From positions 1-45,583 of the forward strand of contig JACDCB010000076.1 of NCBI GenBank assembly GCA_013694585.1: DNA of 45,583 nt, in the 5' to 3' direction. Shown piece by piece: positions 28,486-37,929 of this stretch. The first letter of the stretch is position 1; the number at the start of each line of letters is the position of its first letter. The translations under genes were made by a program, and so were the position numbers. Below the pieces are notes generated by a model. That model had not been told where the DNA came from. It saw only the letters and a list, made by a program, of their open reading frames with translations, and did not search any database. This stretch comes from Candidatus Nitrosopumilus sp. Its GTDB lineage: Archaea > Thermoproteota > Nitrososphaeria > Nitrososphaerales > Nitrososphaeraceae.

Positions 28486-29295
28486 ATGTCTATAATAGAC
28501 AAGATTCTAAAACTACTGTATTCAACATCCAGACAAAATCTTATTTATAAAATATATGAAAAACACTTGACAAGCCAAATAAATCAATTTCCTTTCCCTC
28601 AACACATTGGAATTATTTTAGATGGAAATAGGCGATGGTCAAAAATAATGGATATCGATAAAGTGAAAGGCCATCAAATGGGTGCAGATATTGCGGAAGA
28701 TTTATTGAATTGGATATACGACCTAGGGATAAAAATAACTACAGTATATGTGTTATCAAATGAAAATCTTCATAGGGAAACAAATGAACTCGAAAATATT
28801 TACTCCTTGCTCGAGGATAAATTGATTGGTTTGTATAATGATAGTAGGATACATGATAAGCAGATACGAATAAAATCGATCGGAGAATTCAATATACTTC
28901 CAAAGAGATTGCAAGATATTTTGAGAAAGTTGGAAACGAGAACAGAAAATTATGAAAACATGTATTTAAACATCGCTATAGCATACGGTGGACAGAAGGA
29001 ATTAATTGACGCGATTAGAAAAATAGCGACTTCAGTAAAAGAAAACAAAATTGAAATAGATGATATAGATGAGAAGATTATTGAGGCAAATCTATATACG
29101 GCCCATCTCCCCCAAGCGGAGCCTGATTTGATTTTAAGAACATCAGGGGAAAAACGGTTAAGTGGATTTTTGCTGTGGCAAAGTGCATATAGTGAACTCA
29201 TATTTGTTGATATTTTTTGGCCAGAATTTAGAAAAATTGATTTGATGCGAGCAATTCGAACTTTTCAAAAGAGAGCTCGAAGATATGGTAAATAA
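28486..29295 (+). CDS. uppS: cis-Prenyltransferase (UPP synthase family)
   Basis: HIGIILDGNRRWSK, GHQMGADIAEDLL, AYGGQKEL, PDLILRTSGEKRLSGFLLWQSAYSELIF. Confidence 0.93.
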   Translation: MSIIDKILKLLYSTSRQNLIYKIYEKHLTSQINQFPFPQHIGIILDGNRRWSKIMDIDKVKGHQMGADIAEDLLNWIYDLGIKITTVYVLSNENLHRETNELENIYSLLEDKLIGLYNDSRIHDKQIRIKSIGEFNILPKRLQDILRKLETRTENYENMYLNIAIAYGGQKELIDAIRKIATSVKENKIEIDDIDEKIIEANLYTAHLPQAEPDLILRTSGEKRLSGFLLWQSAYSELIFVDIFWPEFRKIDLMRAIRTFQKRARRYGK

Positions 29296-29337
29296 ATTCA
29301 GGATTTAAATTAGACCAACTCCCTTCATACGTTATCA

Positions 29338-29490
29338 ATGCCTCAGCACGGAGAAATTGATAACAAGAAAAACTTAATCTATTGCGGATATTGGATGACA
29401 TTTGATGATTGGGAAGATATTCACAAGTATAGCCCCAATGTAGATGATTCAAACCATGATGTGAAAGAGACAGTTGAAGACATTGCATAA
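29338..29490 (+). CDS. Possible 50-aa small protein
   Basis: Own translation: MPQHGEIDNKKNLIYCGYWMTFDDWEDIHKYSPNVDDSNHDVKETVEDIA*; lies in the gap between uppS and the Nudix gene. Confidence 0.4.
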   Translation: MPQHGEIDNKKNLIYCGYWMTFDDWEDIHKYSPNVDDSNHDVKETVEDIA

Positions 29491-29571
29491 AGGGGCCTTT
29501 TCCATTAAGGTGTAGGAAGCGATATGATATAAACACGCTTTTATAATTGTTAAATTCATTCATTCAAGGCA

Positions 29572-30021
29572 ATGTATGATGAAATTTCGGCCGGGGCTGT
29601 ATTATATTTGGTTGACGAAAATTCCGAAATAATGTATTTGATCCTCAATTATAATTATGGACATTGGGATTTTCCCAAAGGGAATATGGAAATAGGGGAG
29701 ACAGAGATAGATACCGTATTTAGAGAAGTGTCAGAAGAGACTGGAATTAAAGACGTTCAAATAATCAACGGGTTCAGACAACAAATTTCATATAAATATA
29801 GGAAAAAATCAAAATTAGTAAATAAAGCAGTAATTTACTATTTGGCCGAAACTAAATCAAAGAAAGTGGTCCTATCATTTGAGCATATAAATTTTGAATG
29901 GCAAACTTTTGAGCAGGCATTACAAAAACTTTCGTTCGAAAACAGTAAACGAGTCTTAAAAATGTCAAAAGAATTTCTGGTAACAACAGAAAACATGAAA
30001 AGAAGTCCTATTAAATCCTAA
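29572..30021 (+). CDS. Nudix hydrolase (Ap4A hydrolase-like)
   Basis: Nudix box close to GX5EX7REUXEEXGU: GNMEIGETEIDTVFREVSEETGI. Confidence 0.9.
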   Translation: MYDEISAGAVLYLVDENSEIMYLILNYNYGHWDFPKGNMEIGETEIDTVFREVSEETGIKDVQIINGFRQQISYKYRKKSKLVNKAVIYYLAETKSKKVVLSFEHINFEWQTFEQALQKLSFENSKRVLKMSKEFLVTTENMKRSPIKS

Positions 30022-30628
30022 AAAAATTTTGTTTATAATTATCAAAATCAATTAAAAATGAGTTAAAAGAGCTTATTGGAACTATAGGTACTTGATTTAC
30101 ATAGCGAAATTCATTAGGCAAAAAAGTAATAACTATTGGATAAGAACATTCAATTCCAATCGATTTATTCTTTTCCATAAAGAGAATACCTCGTTCTTTC
30201 TGTTTATCTACTGCGCGAACCATTTCGGAGTAGGAATTTCGCTTCCAATGCTTACAGTCTACAACTAAAGCATTTTGTAATCTTATACCTACTACGTCAA
30301 TTTGTCGAGTTGGATTCCTAATCCGATAGTTTTTGTATACCACATAATTGTGAAATTTCATTATCTCAGAAGCAAATAATTCAAAATCCTTCCAGTCAAT
30401 TAACTTACAGACAGTCAAAATATCGGCACCACATTCAACTGCAGCTAACGCAATCATGATCTTATTATAGGAAGAGGCTTCGATTTGCTTGTATTTTATG
30501 AATATCCCTCTCTCGGACAGAAAATCTAAAACATCTATAGTTAAAAAACTATATTTGATTCTTATTTTGTTTATATTTGGATTAAATTCATTTAGTATCT
30601 TGATGAGCGAATTAGGATTGATTTTCAA
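30011..30628 (-). CDS. PD-(D/E)XK nuclease-like (restriction endonuclease-type) protein
   Basis: 'YRIRNPTRQIDVVGIRLQNALVVDCKHWKR': IDVVG then VVDCK fits the nuclease core D...(D/E)xK. Confidence 0.6.
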   Translation of the reverse strand: MKINPNSLIKILNEFNPNINKIRIKYSFLTIDVLDFLSERGIFIKYKQIEASSYNKIMIALAAVECGADILTVCKLIDWKDFELFASEIMKFHNYVVYKNYRIRNPTRQIDVVGIRLQNALVVDCKHWKRNSYSEMVRAVDKQKERGILFMEKNKSIGIECSYPIVITFLPNEFRYVNQVPIVPISSFNSFLIDFDNYKQNFFRI

Positions 30629-30658
30629 AAATTTGAGTAAAAAAAAGAGTTGGGAGTT

Positions 30659-31066
30659 TTATTTTACTATTACTGTACCAACCATCGCTGGATGCAAGGT
30701 ACAAAAATACGGATATTCGCCTGCTGTATCAAATTTATGCTCAAAGGTTTTTCCTTTGCTAGTCAGTGCTGTTGGACCAGCTAAACCTGAATCAAATGTC
30801 TTTCCAGCATCTGGTGCACCGGCGCTTCCAGATGTTACAGTATGGAATGCGGAATCATCGTTTGTCCACACTACAGTTTGACCTACAGTGGCTTCGATAG
30901 GATTTGGACTATATGACGTATCGGTCAAAGTAGATGCGCCCGGTACAATTGTTGCCTGTACTTTATCTGATTGAGCAAAAACACTAATGTTTGCGCTTGC
31001 TCCAATAGCGACTAAGCTAAGGATTGCAAGTAAACTTGCTGCAAGATAAATTGGTTTATTTACCAT
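30659..31066 (-). CDS. Plastocyanin-like blue copper protein with signal peptide
   Basis: MVNKPIYLAASLLAILSLVAIGAS signal; copper ligands FHTV...CTLHPAM. Start trimmed to 31066. Confidence 0.9.
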   Translation of the reverse strand: MVNKPIYLAASLLAILSLVAIGASANISVFAQSDKVQATIVPGASTLTDTSYSPNPIEATVGQTVVWTNDDSAFHTVTSGSAGAPDAGKTFDSGLAGPTALTSKGKTFEHKFDTAGEYPYFCTLHPAMVGTVIVK

Positions 31067-31197
31067 TTTTATCAATCTTAAATTAAAATTTACAGTAATA
31101 AATATCATAAGATTAAAGCGGGAGGAATTAAGTATCATAATTCACTTAATAAATATATTTAACCAATTGATCAGCAAAGATAATTACCCGATACAAA

Positions 31198-32001
31198 GTG
31201 AATGAGTTCATCACCCTGTTACAGCGAATCAGGCATTTTCCAATTTCGGATTCCGAAAAAAAGGTATTGTATAATATAATTAATAATAGACAAAGAGATT
31301 CGAACAACAAGATAAAGAAATTAAAGAATTTCTTCGGTTTTATAAGTAATAAGAAGGTTGAAAACCTTTCAACAACATCAGTTGAAACAAACAGTCTGAT
31401 GGAAAAAGGCATCATAGAACCAAATAACACCCCCATAGATTCGAACCCAAAGGTTGTTTCGAACCGACAGGTAACTAATGAAAAATGCAAATTAACTAGC
31501 TTGGGTCTCATCCATATCTTCAGCAATAAATATACCTATTCACCAGACTTTCTCATCAAATATAACGACGATATCGTCTTGCACGAATTGTTATTTAAGC
31601 ACTTCCAGTCCAACACGATAAAGACGGCTACAGCCAAGTTTTTTAACATAATTACAGAGTATTTGACAACGTCATCGAATTATATTATTAATTTGTCATT
31701 GGAGCAGGACAAACCCTTGACTCCAGATATGAAAGAAGAAATTGAGCATAAAATAAAGATCTTTTCTTTGATTTTAGGATTTAAGATAACAATTCTATTT
31801 AATGACTATAATATTATATCATCAAATATTGGGGCAAACAATGACAAAGTAATTTTTGCTATCCACCAAGTAGAAACTCTTATGAAAAAGAATTTATCTA
31901 AGGATCCAAAATTTCTAAATTTATTATCTATGGTATCGAGCGAATTTAATTCGGGCTATAATGACTTCACCAGTTTCATGGGTCAAGATAATAAACACTA
32001 A
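31198..32001 (+). CDS. Hypothetical protein (GTG start)
   Basis: 267-aa ORF; no domain recognised. Confidence 0.6.
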   Translation: MNEFITLLQRIRHFPISDSEKKVLYNIINNRQRDSNNKIKKLKNFFGFISNKKVENLSTTSVETNSLMEKGIIEPNNTPIDSNPKVVSNRQVTNEKCKLTSLGLIHIFSNKYTYSPDFLIKYNDDIVLHELLFKHFQSNTIKTATAKFFNIITEYLTTSSNYIINLSLEQDKPLTPDMKEEIEHKIKIFSLILGFKITILFNDYNIISSNIGANNDKVIFAIHQVETLMKKNLSKDPKFLNLLSMVSSEFNSGYNDFTSFMGQDNKH

Positions 32002-32074
32002 TCCAAATTATATTTTCCAATCATTCTAAATATTGATCTATGAGACAAATTGAAAATCATTTAAAGAGCAATTC

Positions 32075-32371
32075 ATGACGAAAACAAAATATAATAAGTA
32101 TCCTATGCGTCAATTTACTAACGTAATGTCAAAAATATGTCTAAGATGTAATAAATCATTTAATGAAAGTGATGTTGAAGACGAAATATCACAAAAATAC
32201 CCATCTTGTCCTGATTGTTGGAAGGAATGGACAACCTATGCAGTCATGGTTATGAATGAGATGAGACTAGATATGTCCCTACCCGAACATAGAAAAGCTT
32301 TAAGAAAATACGAAAAAGGATTTTTTGATAAAACATTAGGGGAAATAGAAAAAAAACCGGAAAATAAATAA
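32075..32371 (+). CDS. Zinc ribbon plus YggX-like (Fe(II)-trafficking family) protein
   Basis: CLRC...CPDC followed by 'WKEWTTYAVMVMNEMRLDMSLPEHRKALRKYEKGFF', like the C-terminal half of YggX. Confidence 0.6.
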   Translation: MTKTKYNKYPMRQFTNVMSKICLRCNKSFNESDVEDEISQKYPSCPDCWKEWTTYAVMVMNEMRLDMSLPEHRKALRKYEKGFFDKTLGEIEKKPENK

Positions 32372-32388
32372 TTATATCAAAGTTGTAA

Positions 32389-32865
32389 TTATTCATCCAC
32401 CATCTCCATCAAAGTAGGAGGGACTACCCTCAGGATCAATTTGGGATTAGGTGTATTAAGGATTGATTCAAAAAAGCAGTCAAGTAGTTTTATTTTTTTG
32501 TGGGTTGGAAACCTAGTCAATACACTCGTCAGTGATGCCAACAGATCGTGCTTAAAAGAATCTATTATAGATGGATTTAATGAAATTTCAATCATATAAG
32601 AATAGAATATAGTACTAATTTCACTACTTTTCATGTCAGCCAATGAATTCAACCAAGAATCGAATATATTCATTAAAGACTGATTTTCAATTTTTCCATA
32701 ATTAGCAAAAACATTTTGAATAATTTCTTTTTTTTCTGCCGTATCGAAAGATAAGAACTCGTTCAGTCGACTTTTAATGATAGGAGTTCGAAGACCAGAT
32801 GGTAAATTTGATAAAATTATCAAAATGTTTTCTACAAATGATGATGCAGGATTATCCTTGTCCAC
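32389..32865 (-). CDS. Hypothetical alpha-helical protein
   Basis: 158-aa ORF, convergent with the preceding gene. Confidence 0.55.
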   Translation of the reverse strand: MDKDNPASSFVENILIILSNLPSGLRTPIIKSRLNEFLSFDTAEKKEIIQNVFANYGKIENQSLMNIFDSWLNSLADMKSSEISTIFYSYMIEISLNPSIIDSFKHDLLASLTSVLTRFPTHKKIKLLDCFFESILNTPNPKLILRVVPPTLMEMVDE

Positions 32866-33071
32866 ATGAGTCTGAAAAAATCAACAATATTTTTTTCTTT
32901 CCAATTAGCACGACTTTAATTCATCTAGAGTGAGAACATCACTTAAACGGTCATAATGAAGCGAAAATTTTCGCTCCAATTCAGATAAGATCTTTGTATT
33001 CCATCTCACGCAGAAGGCAAATATTAAAACTACTAGGATTAAATATTCTATGTTTTTTAATAATATACCGT

Positions 33072-34082
33072 ATGCCTTGTATAGTTACTGTAGGCGGATT
33101 TTATGGAGATGAAGGAAAGGGAAAGATAATTGCCTATCTTTCTATAAAAGATAATTATGACATAGCAGCTAGAGGAGGTGTGGGCCCTAATGCAGGTCAT
33201 ACTTTTGTTCAAAACAACAAAGAGTTCAAAGTTAGGATGTTACCTAGTGCAGTATTAAACAAAGATACTAGACTTTTAATTGGTGCAGGTGTCCTCATAG
33301 AACCAAACATATTATTAAAAGAAATAGAGACATTCAATACTACCGATAGGACTTTTGTAGATTTTCAATGTGGCATTATAGAAAAGATTCATCAAGATAA
33401 GGATAAAAATAGTGATCATCTTAAGAATTTGATCGGTACTACTGGGACAGGGACTGGCCCTGCAAATGCAGACCGAGCATTGAGAAGTCTAAAACTTGCA
33501 AAGGATTTGCCAGAGATTGCTTTATTTTTAGAAGATGTTAGCAATTCCATTAACCATTCAATAGACAACAAAGAAAAGGTACTAATTGAAGGGACTCAGG
33601 GTACATTTTTGTCACTCTTTCACGGGACGTACCCTTTTGTAACTTCAAAAGATGTATCAGCCTCAGCCATTTGTTCTGATGTAGGTGTAGGCCCAAAAAA
33701 AATAGACGAAGTTTTGATTGTTTTTAAATCATATGTTACTAGAGTAGGAGAAGGACCATTAAATTCTGAAATAAGTACTGAGCAAGCAAAGGAAAGAAAT
33801 TGGTTAGAATACGGGAGCGTAACAGGAAGACAAAGAAGATCGGCTCCTTTTGATTACGACTTGGCAAAAAAAGCTATTCGAATTAATAGCGCAACACAAG
33901 TGGCGTTAACAAAATTAGACATTGTTTTCCCAGAATCCAAAGGTATTACAGATTTTTCAAAATTATCTGCAAAAGCTAAAGAATTTGTGGATAATATTGA
34001 ATCCGAGACAGGATTACCAGTGACCATCATTGGAACGGGGGCAGAGATAATGGACACAATTGATAGAAGAAATAAAAAATAA
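33072..34082 (+). CDS. purA: Adenylosuccinate synthetase (short archaeal form)
   Basis: VTVGGFYGDEGKGKIIAYL, GGVGPNAGHTF, GTTGTGTGPANADR, EGTQGTFLSLFHGTYPFVTSKD. Start trimmed to MPCIVTV. Confidence 0.93.
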   Translation: MPCIVTVGGFYGDEGKGKIIAYLSIKDNYDIAARGGVGPNAGHTFVQNNKEFKVRMLPSAVLNKDTRLLIGAGVLIEPNILLKEIETFNTTDRTFVDFQCGIIEKIHQDKDKNSDHLKNLIGTTGTGTGPANADRALRSLKLAKDLPEIALFLEDVSNSINHSIDNKEKVLIEGTQGTFLSLFHGTYPFVTSKDVSASAICSDVGVGPKKIDEVLIVFKSYVTRVGEGPLNSEISTEQAKERNWLEYGSVTGRQRRSAPFDYDLAKKAIRINSATQVALTKLDIVFPESKGITDFSKLSAKAKEFVDNIESETGLPVTIIGTGAEIMDTIDRRNKK

Positions 34083-34697
34083 TTCTAAAGGGCCGAAAGT
34101 ATCAATTTTTTGTTATCAACTTCAAAAGGCAAAAAAAAGGAAATGTTCTGGGTTTTGGCCCATGCATAATGTTATTTCGTTCAGACTTTGGTAGATATAG
34201 AAAGTAATGTTATTAAATCAACTTATTGGAAATAATTCCCTTTAAAGAACATCATTTTCGATGGAGAGACGTCCTGGACCAGACAAAAACAGGTTGAATG
34301 ATTCGCTAAATTAACAGTTCGAGTCCAAATCCGCCGATAAAACCTTGCGAGACCTTAACTAAGAGAGTCGCACCTACCGTCTCAATAATCAACAATATCG
34401 AATCAATAAGCGTGGATATGTCCACTATTACGGCAAATCCCTACATTACTTCCAGAAGGCTATCGGTTAAAGCCAATCCAGGAGGACTTCCTACTATATT
34501 ACCAAAAAATCCCGTGGTTTGTTCTACCCTTGAAGTTTGTCAAATCCTGAAAGATCAGCGCTATACCAACCACGATTCTACGCGGCAAAGGAGCGTATAA
34601 GGTAATTGCTTCACCACTAATTTGTTTAGTCAATTTACACAATCTGTATAAAAAAACACTATTTAGAATATTTATGAATAGAAAAGAGGTTAAAATT

Positions 34698-36155
34698 TTA
34701 AATTACGTCTACATCGTGCGGATGGCTCTCTTTATAACCGGCGAGAGTAATTTTTATGAATTCTGCATTTTCCTGCATTTCGCCGATTGTATTGGCACCA
34801 CAATAACTTAGTCCCGATCTAACCCCTCCGACAAGTTGCCTTATAATCTCAATTACGCTGCCTTTATAAGGCACCATAGCTTCGACTCCTTCTGGAACGT
34901 AGTCATTTAAATCCTCATTATCGGAACTTGAGTCAGGGTTTTCTCGATATCTTCGACCTAAAGCAGCATAAAAAGATGCCATTCCTCTATACATTTTATA
35001 TTTTTTACCATTTTTTACTAGGGTTTTACCAGGGCTTTCATCAGTTCCTCCAAACATACTTCCTATCATGACAGACGACGAACCAGCTGCTAAAGCTTTG
35101 GTCATATCACCTGAAGTTCTAGTCCCCCCGTCGGAAATAATCGGGATATCATATTTCCTTCCCATTTTAACGCTATCAATAATTGCTGTTAATTGAGGAA
35201 CCCCAGAACCAGTGACAATTCTGGTGATGCAAATTGAACCTGATCCAACGCCTACCTTAACTGCATCAACCCCTGCATTTATCAAATCTTCAGTTCCCCT
35301 TCCTGTTGCAATATTTCCAGCTATAAGCTCACAAGAAGGAAATGCTTTTTTAATCAATTTTACAGTATTTATCGCGTTGTCACTATGCCCGTGTGCTATA
35401 TCAACAACAATAACGTCCGCTCCATTGTTTAACAATGACTCAGTTCTTTCAAGGTAATCACCCTTTACTCCTACCGCGGCCCCGACAAGTAATCTTCCTT
35501 TCTTATCTTTTGAAGCATTTGGATATTCCTCCATTTTCAAGATATCTTTCCCAGTAATAAGTCCGCTAATCTCGCCGTTTTCATTTATGACGGGCAGTTT
35601 CTCAATTTTATTCCTATGAAGAATTTCTTTTGCCTGTTCTATATTGGTACCAACTTTGGCAGAAACAACATCTCTAGTCATCAAATCGGACACCAGTACC
35701 TTTAGGTTTCTTTCAAAAACAGTATCTCTGCGTGTCAGTATACCACACAGTTTGTTGTTGGAATCTTTTACTAACAATCCGGATATTCCATTTTCGGACA
35801 TCACAGAGTTAGCTTCCTTTATAGTACTATCAGGATCAATGGTATATGGTTGTTCAATAACAACGGATTCACTCCGTTTTACCTTTAGAACTTGTTCTAC
35901 TTGATCTTGAATAGTCATGAATCTATGTATTATTCCAATTCCCCCCTCTCTTGCGAGTGCGATCGCCATTCTCGATTCGGTGACCGAATCCATGTTGGCA
36001 CTAATAATCGGGATATTAAGACTAACATTTGAGGAAAGTCTGGTTTTTAGACTGGTTTGTGATCGAGACACAATAGGTGATTTCTTAGGCACCAAGAGAA
36101 CGTCATCAAAGGTGAGGCCTTCTTTGAAGTACAATATTACCTTAATCCATATCAT
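34698..36155 (-). CDS. guaB: Inosine-5'-monophosphate dehydrogenase
   Basis: FKEGLTFDDVLLVP, two CBS domains, KVGVGSGSICITRIVTGSGVPQ, SDGGTRTSGDMTKALAAGSSSVMIGSMFGGTDE. Confidence 0.95.
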   Translation of the reverse strand: MIWIKVILYFKEGLTFDDVLLVPKKSPIVSRSQTSLKTRLSSNVSLNIPIISANMDSVTESRMAIALAREGGIGIIHRFMTIQDQVEQVLKVKRSESVVIEQPYTIDPDSTIKEANSVMSENGISGLLVKDSNNKLCGILTRRDTVFERNLKVLVSDLMTRDVVSAKVGTNIEQAKEILHRNKIEKLPVINENGEISGLITGKDILKMEEYPNASKDKKGRLLVGAAVGVKGDYLERTESLLNNGADVIVVDIAHGHSDNAINTVKLIKKAFPSCELIAGNIATGRGTEDLINAGVDAVKVGVGSGSICITRIVTGSGVPQLTAIIDSVKMGRKYDIPIISDGGTRTSGDMTKALAAGSSSVMIGSMFGGTDESPGKTLVKNGKKYKMYRGMASFYAALGRRYRENPDSSSDNEDLNDYVPEGVEAMVPYKGSVIEIIRQLVGGVRSGLSYCGANTIGEMQENAEFIKITLAGYKESHPHDVDVI

Positions 36156-36302
36156 GTTCTAGGATTATAAGCGTTTTCATTCTGAATGTATATTGACTAA
36201 GTTATTTTAGATAAATATAAATTTAGTATATAAAAAATTTTTTCTTTTATTTTATAATAAATTAAAAATTGTAGTAGGTATGATAATACCTAGCCAACAA
36301 CA

Positions 36303-37370
36303 CTACCCAGTGGAATTGAACGCTGTTTCAAATGGGGGTATTGACGAGGATGTATTGGAGCTTGACGAGGATGATGTGGGCGCTCCAGTAGGTATATTTA
36401 TGAACGGAATAGCGCCTAAACTATTACCACCACCTGCTGCACCTCCACCTCCACCAATGCTTCCTGTTACTAACGGAAGCTTACCATCCCATTTTTGGGC
36501 TTGAAGCCAGTTAAGATAGGTGGTACTATTATTAAGTTGAGTTTCGATGGTTTGTATAGCTAGAGACTCTCCTTGAGCTCTCAATATGTTAGCTTGGCGT
36601 TGACCTTCAGCCGAGGCAATGTTTGCTTTCTGTTCACCTAATGCTCTGGCTTCAGTTTGTTGTGCTTCAATCTGAATTCTTCGTAGTTCATTTTGAGCTT
36701 GCAGGGCACGCTGTTCGGCCTGAACTTTAGCCTCCACCGCTTGAACGAATTGATCTGAAAATTGGAAGTCAGTGATAGATATCGTGTCCATAACAATATT
36801 GTAAGGGGTCAGTCTAGCCTCTATTTGTCCTTCTATTTCAGTTTTTACCTGATCTCTTTTAGTAATCAATTCTTCTGCATTATATCTAGCAGTTACTTGC
36901 TTTACAGACTCCTGAATTGTTGGCACTATAACCCTGTTAGAATAATCAAGACCTATCTCCTTAAACAAAATTGGAACGGTGTCTGGATTGATTCGATAAT
37001 TCAACGCGACTTCGGTCGCCACATTTTGAAGATCTTTTGAAGCTGAAGTGGTACTCTCAGTAATCTTTTGAGTTCGAACTTCCATAGGTACTATTGTATC
37101 CCTAAACGGTAATACAAAATGCAAGCCTTCACTTAAAGAGACCGAGGTATCAACTGCCCCGAATTTTAGTAATACACCACGATTACCAGCCTCAACTATC
37201 TTCAAACTAGAGGTCAGTATGACAAAAATAAGAATAACAGCAATTATTGCAGGTATAGCTATTCTCAGTGGACTAGAAAAACCAAATCCACCTCCACCGC
37301 CTACATCTTCCAGTGGTTCCCCATCTGGAGTAATTCGCCTATTTCGTTTAGATTTAAAAAAATCTACCAT
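36303..37370 (-). CDS. SPFH/Band 7 (prohibitin/stomatin-like) membrane protein
   Basis: N-terminal TM; 'VEAGNRGVLLKFGAV...GLHFVLPFRDTIVPMEVRTQK', Ala/Gln/Glu coiled coil, Gly/Ser-rich C-terminus. Confidence 0.88.
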   Translation of the reverse strand: MVDFFKSKRNRRITPDGEPLEDVGGGGGFGFSSPLRIAIPAIIAVILIFVILTSSLKIVEAGNRGVLLKFGAVDTSVSLSEGLHFVLPFRDTIVPMEVRTQKITESTTSASKDLQNVATEVALNYRINPDTVPILFKEIGLDYSNRVIVPTIQESVKQVTARYNAEELITKRDQVKTEIEGQIEARLTPYNIVMDTISITDFQFSDQFVQAVEAKVQAEQRALQAQNELRRIQIEAQQTEARALGEQKANIASAEGQRQANILRAQGESLAIQTIETQLNNSTTYLNWLQAQKWDGKLPLVTGSIGGGGGAAGGGNSLGAIPFINIPTGAPTSSSSSSNTSSSIPPFETAFNSTG

Positions 37371-37429
37371 GTTTATATTAACTTACGCATATACGTGATT
37401 TAAATATTTATAAATACTAATTCTCTGAA

Positions 37430-37720
37430 CTAAAATTTATCAAAATGTTCGAGGAATTCTTTGGAAAAATTAGCAGTTTCTGACAGATTTGAAGCCTCTT
37501 TCATATTATTATTTTTTATCCAAACAATATTTCCATCCAAGTCCACTAATATCTGCTTAGATCGTTCAAGGTATTTAAGAATGGCATTAATCTTGTCCAA
37601 TGACAGCGTAGGAGACAATGCCTTCCTCAAATCTCTTACCTTGGGAAATGGCTTAACATCCTTTATGGTATCAATAAAATAATCAACTTCCGCTTCAGTA
37701 TACACATTTAGCGCATCCAA
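37430..37720 (-). CDS. Hypothetical small protein, possibly winged-helix
   Basis: 96-aa ORF; 'PKVRDLRKALSPTLSLDKINAILKYLERSKQILVDLDGNIVWI' has wHTH-like spacing. Confidence 0.5.
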   Translation of the reverse strand: MDALNVYTEAEVDYFIDTIKDVKPFPKVRDLRKALSPTLSLDKINAILKYLERSKQILVDLDGNIVWIKNNNMKEASNLSETANFSKEFLEHFDKF

Positions 37721-37929
37721 CCTTCTTTTCTTGTTGACTTTTTTCTTATTAATATTTGAATTTTAGACCCTCAGTTAATAAAACTTTATTGATACTAGAA
37801 AGATTCAAAACGTGAATGTAGTATATACCAACACAGCGTAACAGACATAATAGATTGATGATTAACGGGACAAGTTGAATTCAGAATTTAAAGAAAGAAT
37901 TATTTTATACATACATCAATTCAAGATAT

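Noticed and set aside
29228-29563. 111-aa minus-strand ORF
   Set aside because: Antisense to the uppS end and the small 29338 ORF; no recognisable motif.
31146-31526. 126-aa minus-strand ORF
   Set aside because: Antisense to the 5' part of 31198..32001; F/L-rich shadow of a K/N-rich coding strand.
34310-34340. Possible tRNA 3' end (GTTCGAGTC...CCGCCGA)
   Set aside because: T-stem does not pair and no matching 5' acceptor strand was found nearby; not called as tRNA.
34508-34577. Minus-strand tRNA-like cloverleaf (CGTGGTT...AACCACG)
   Set aside because: Acceptor-like stem pairs, but there is no TTCRA T-loop or valid anticodon arm; reported only as structure.
34412-34600. 62-aa plus-strand ORF
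   Set aside because: No protein-like pattern or family resemblance; kept only as part of the unexplained purA-guaB spacer.
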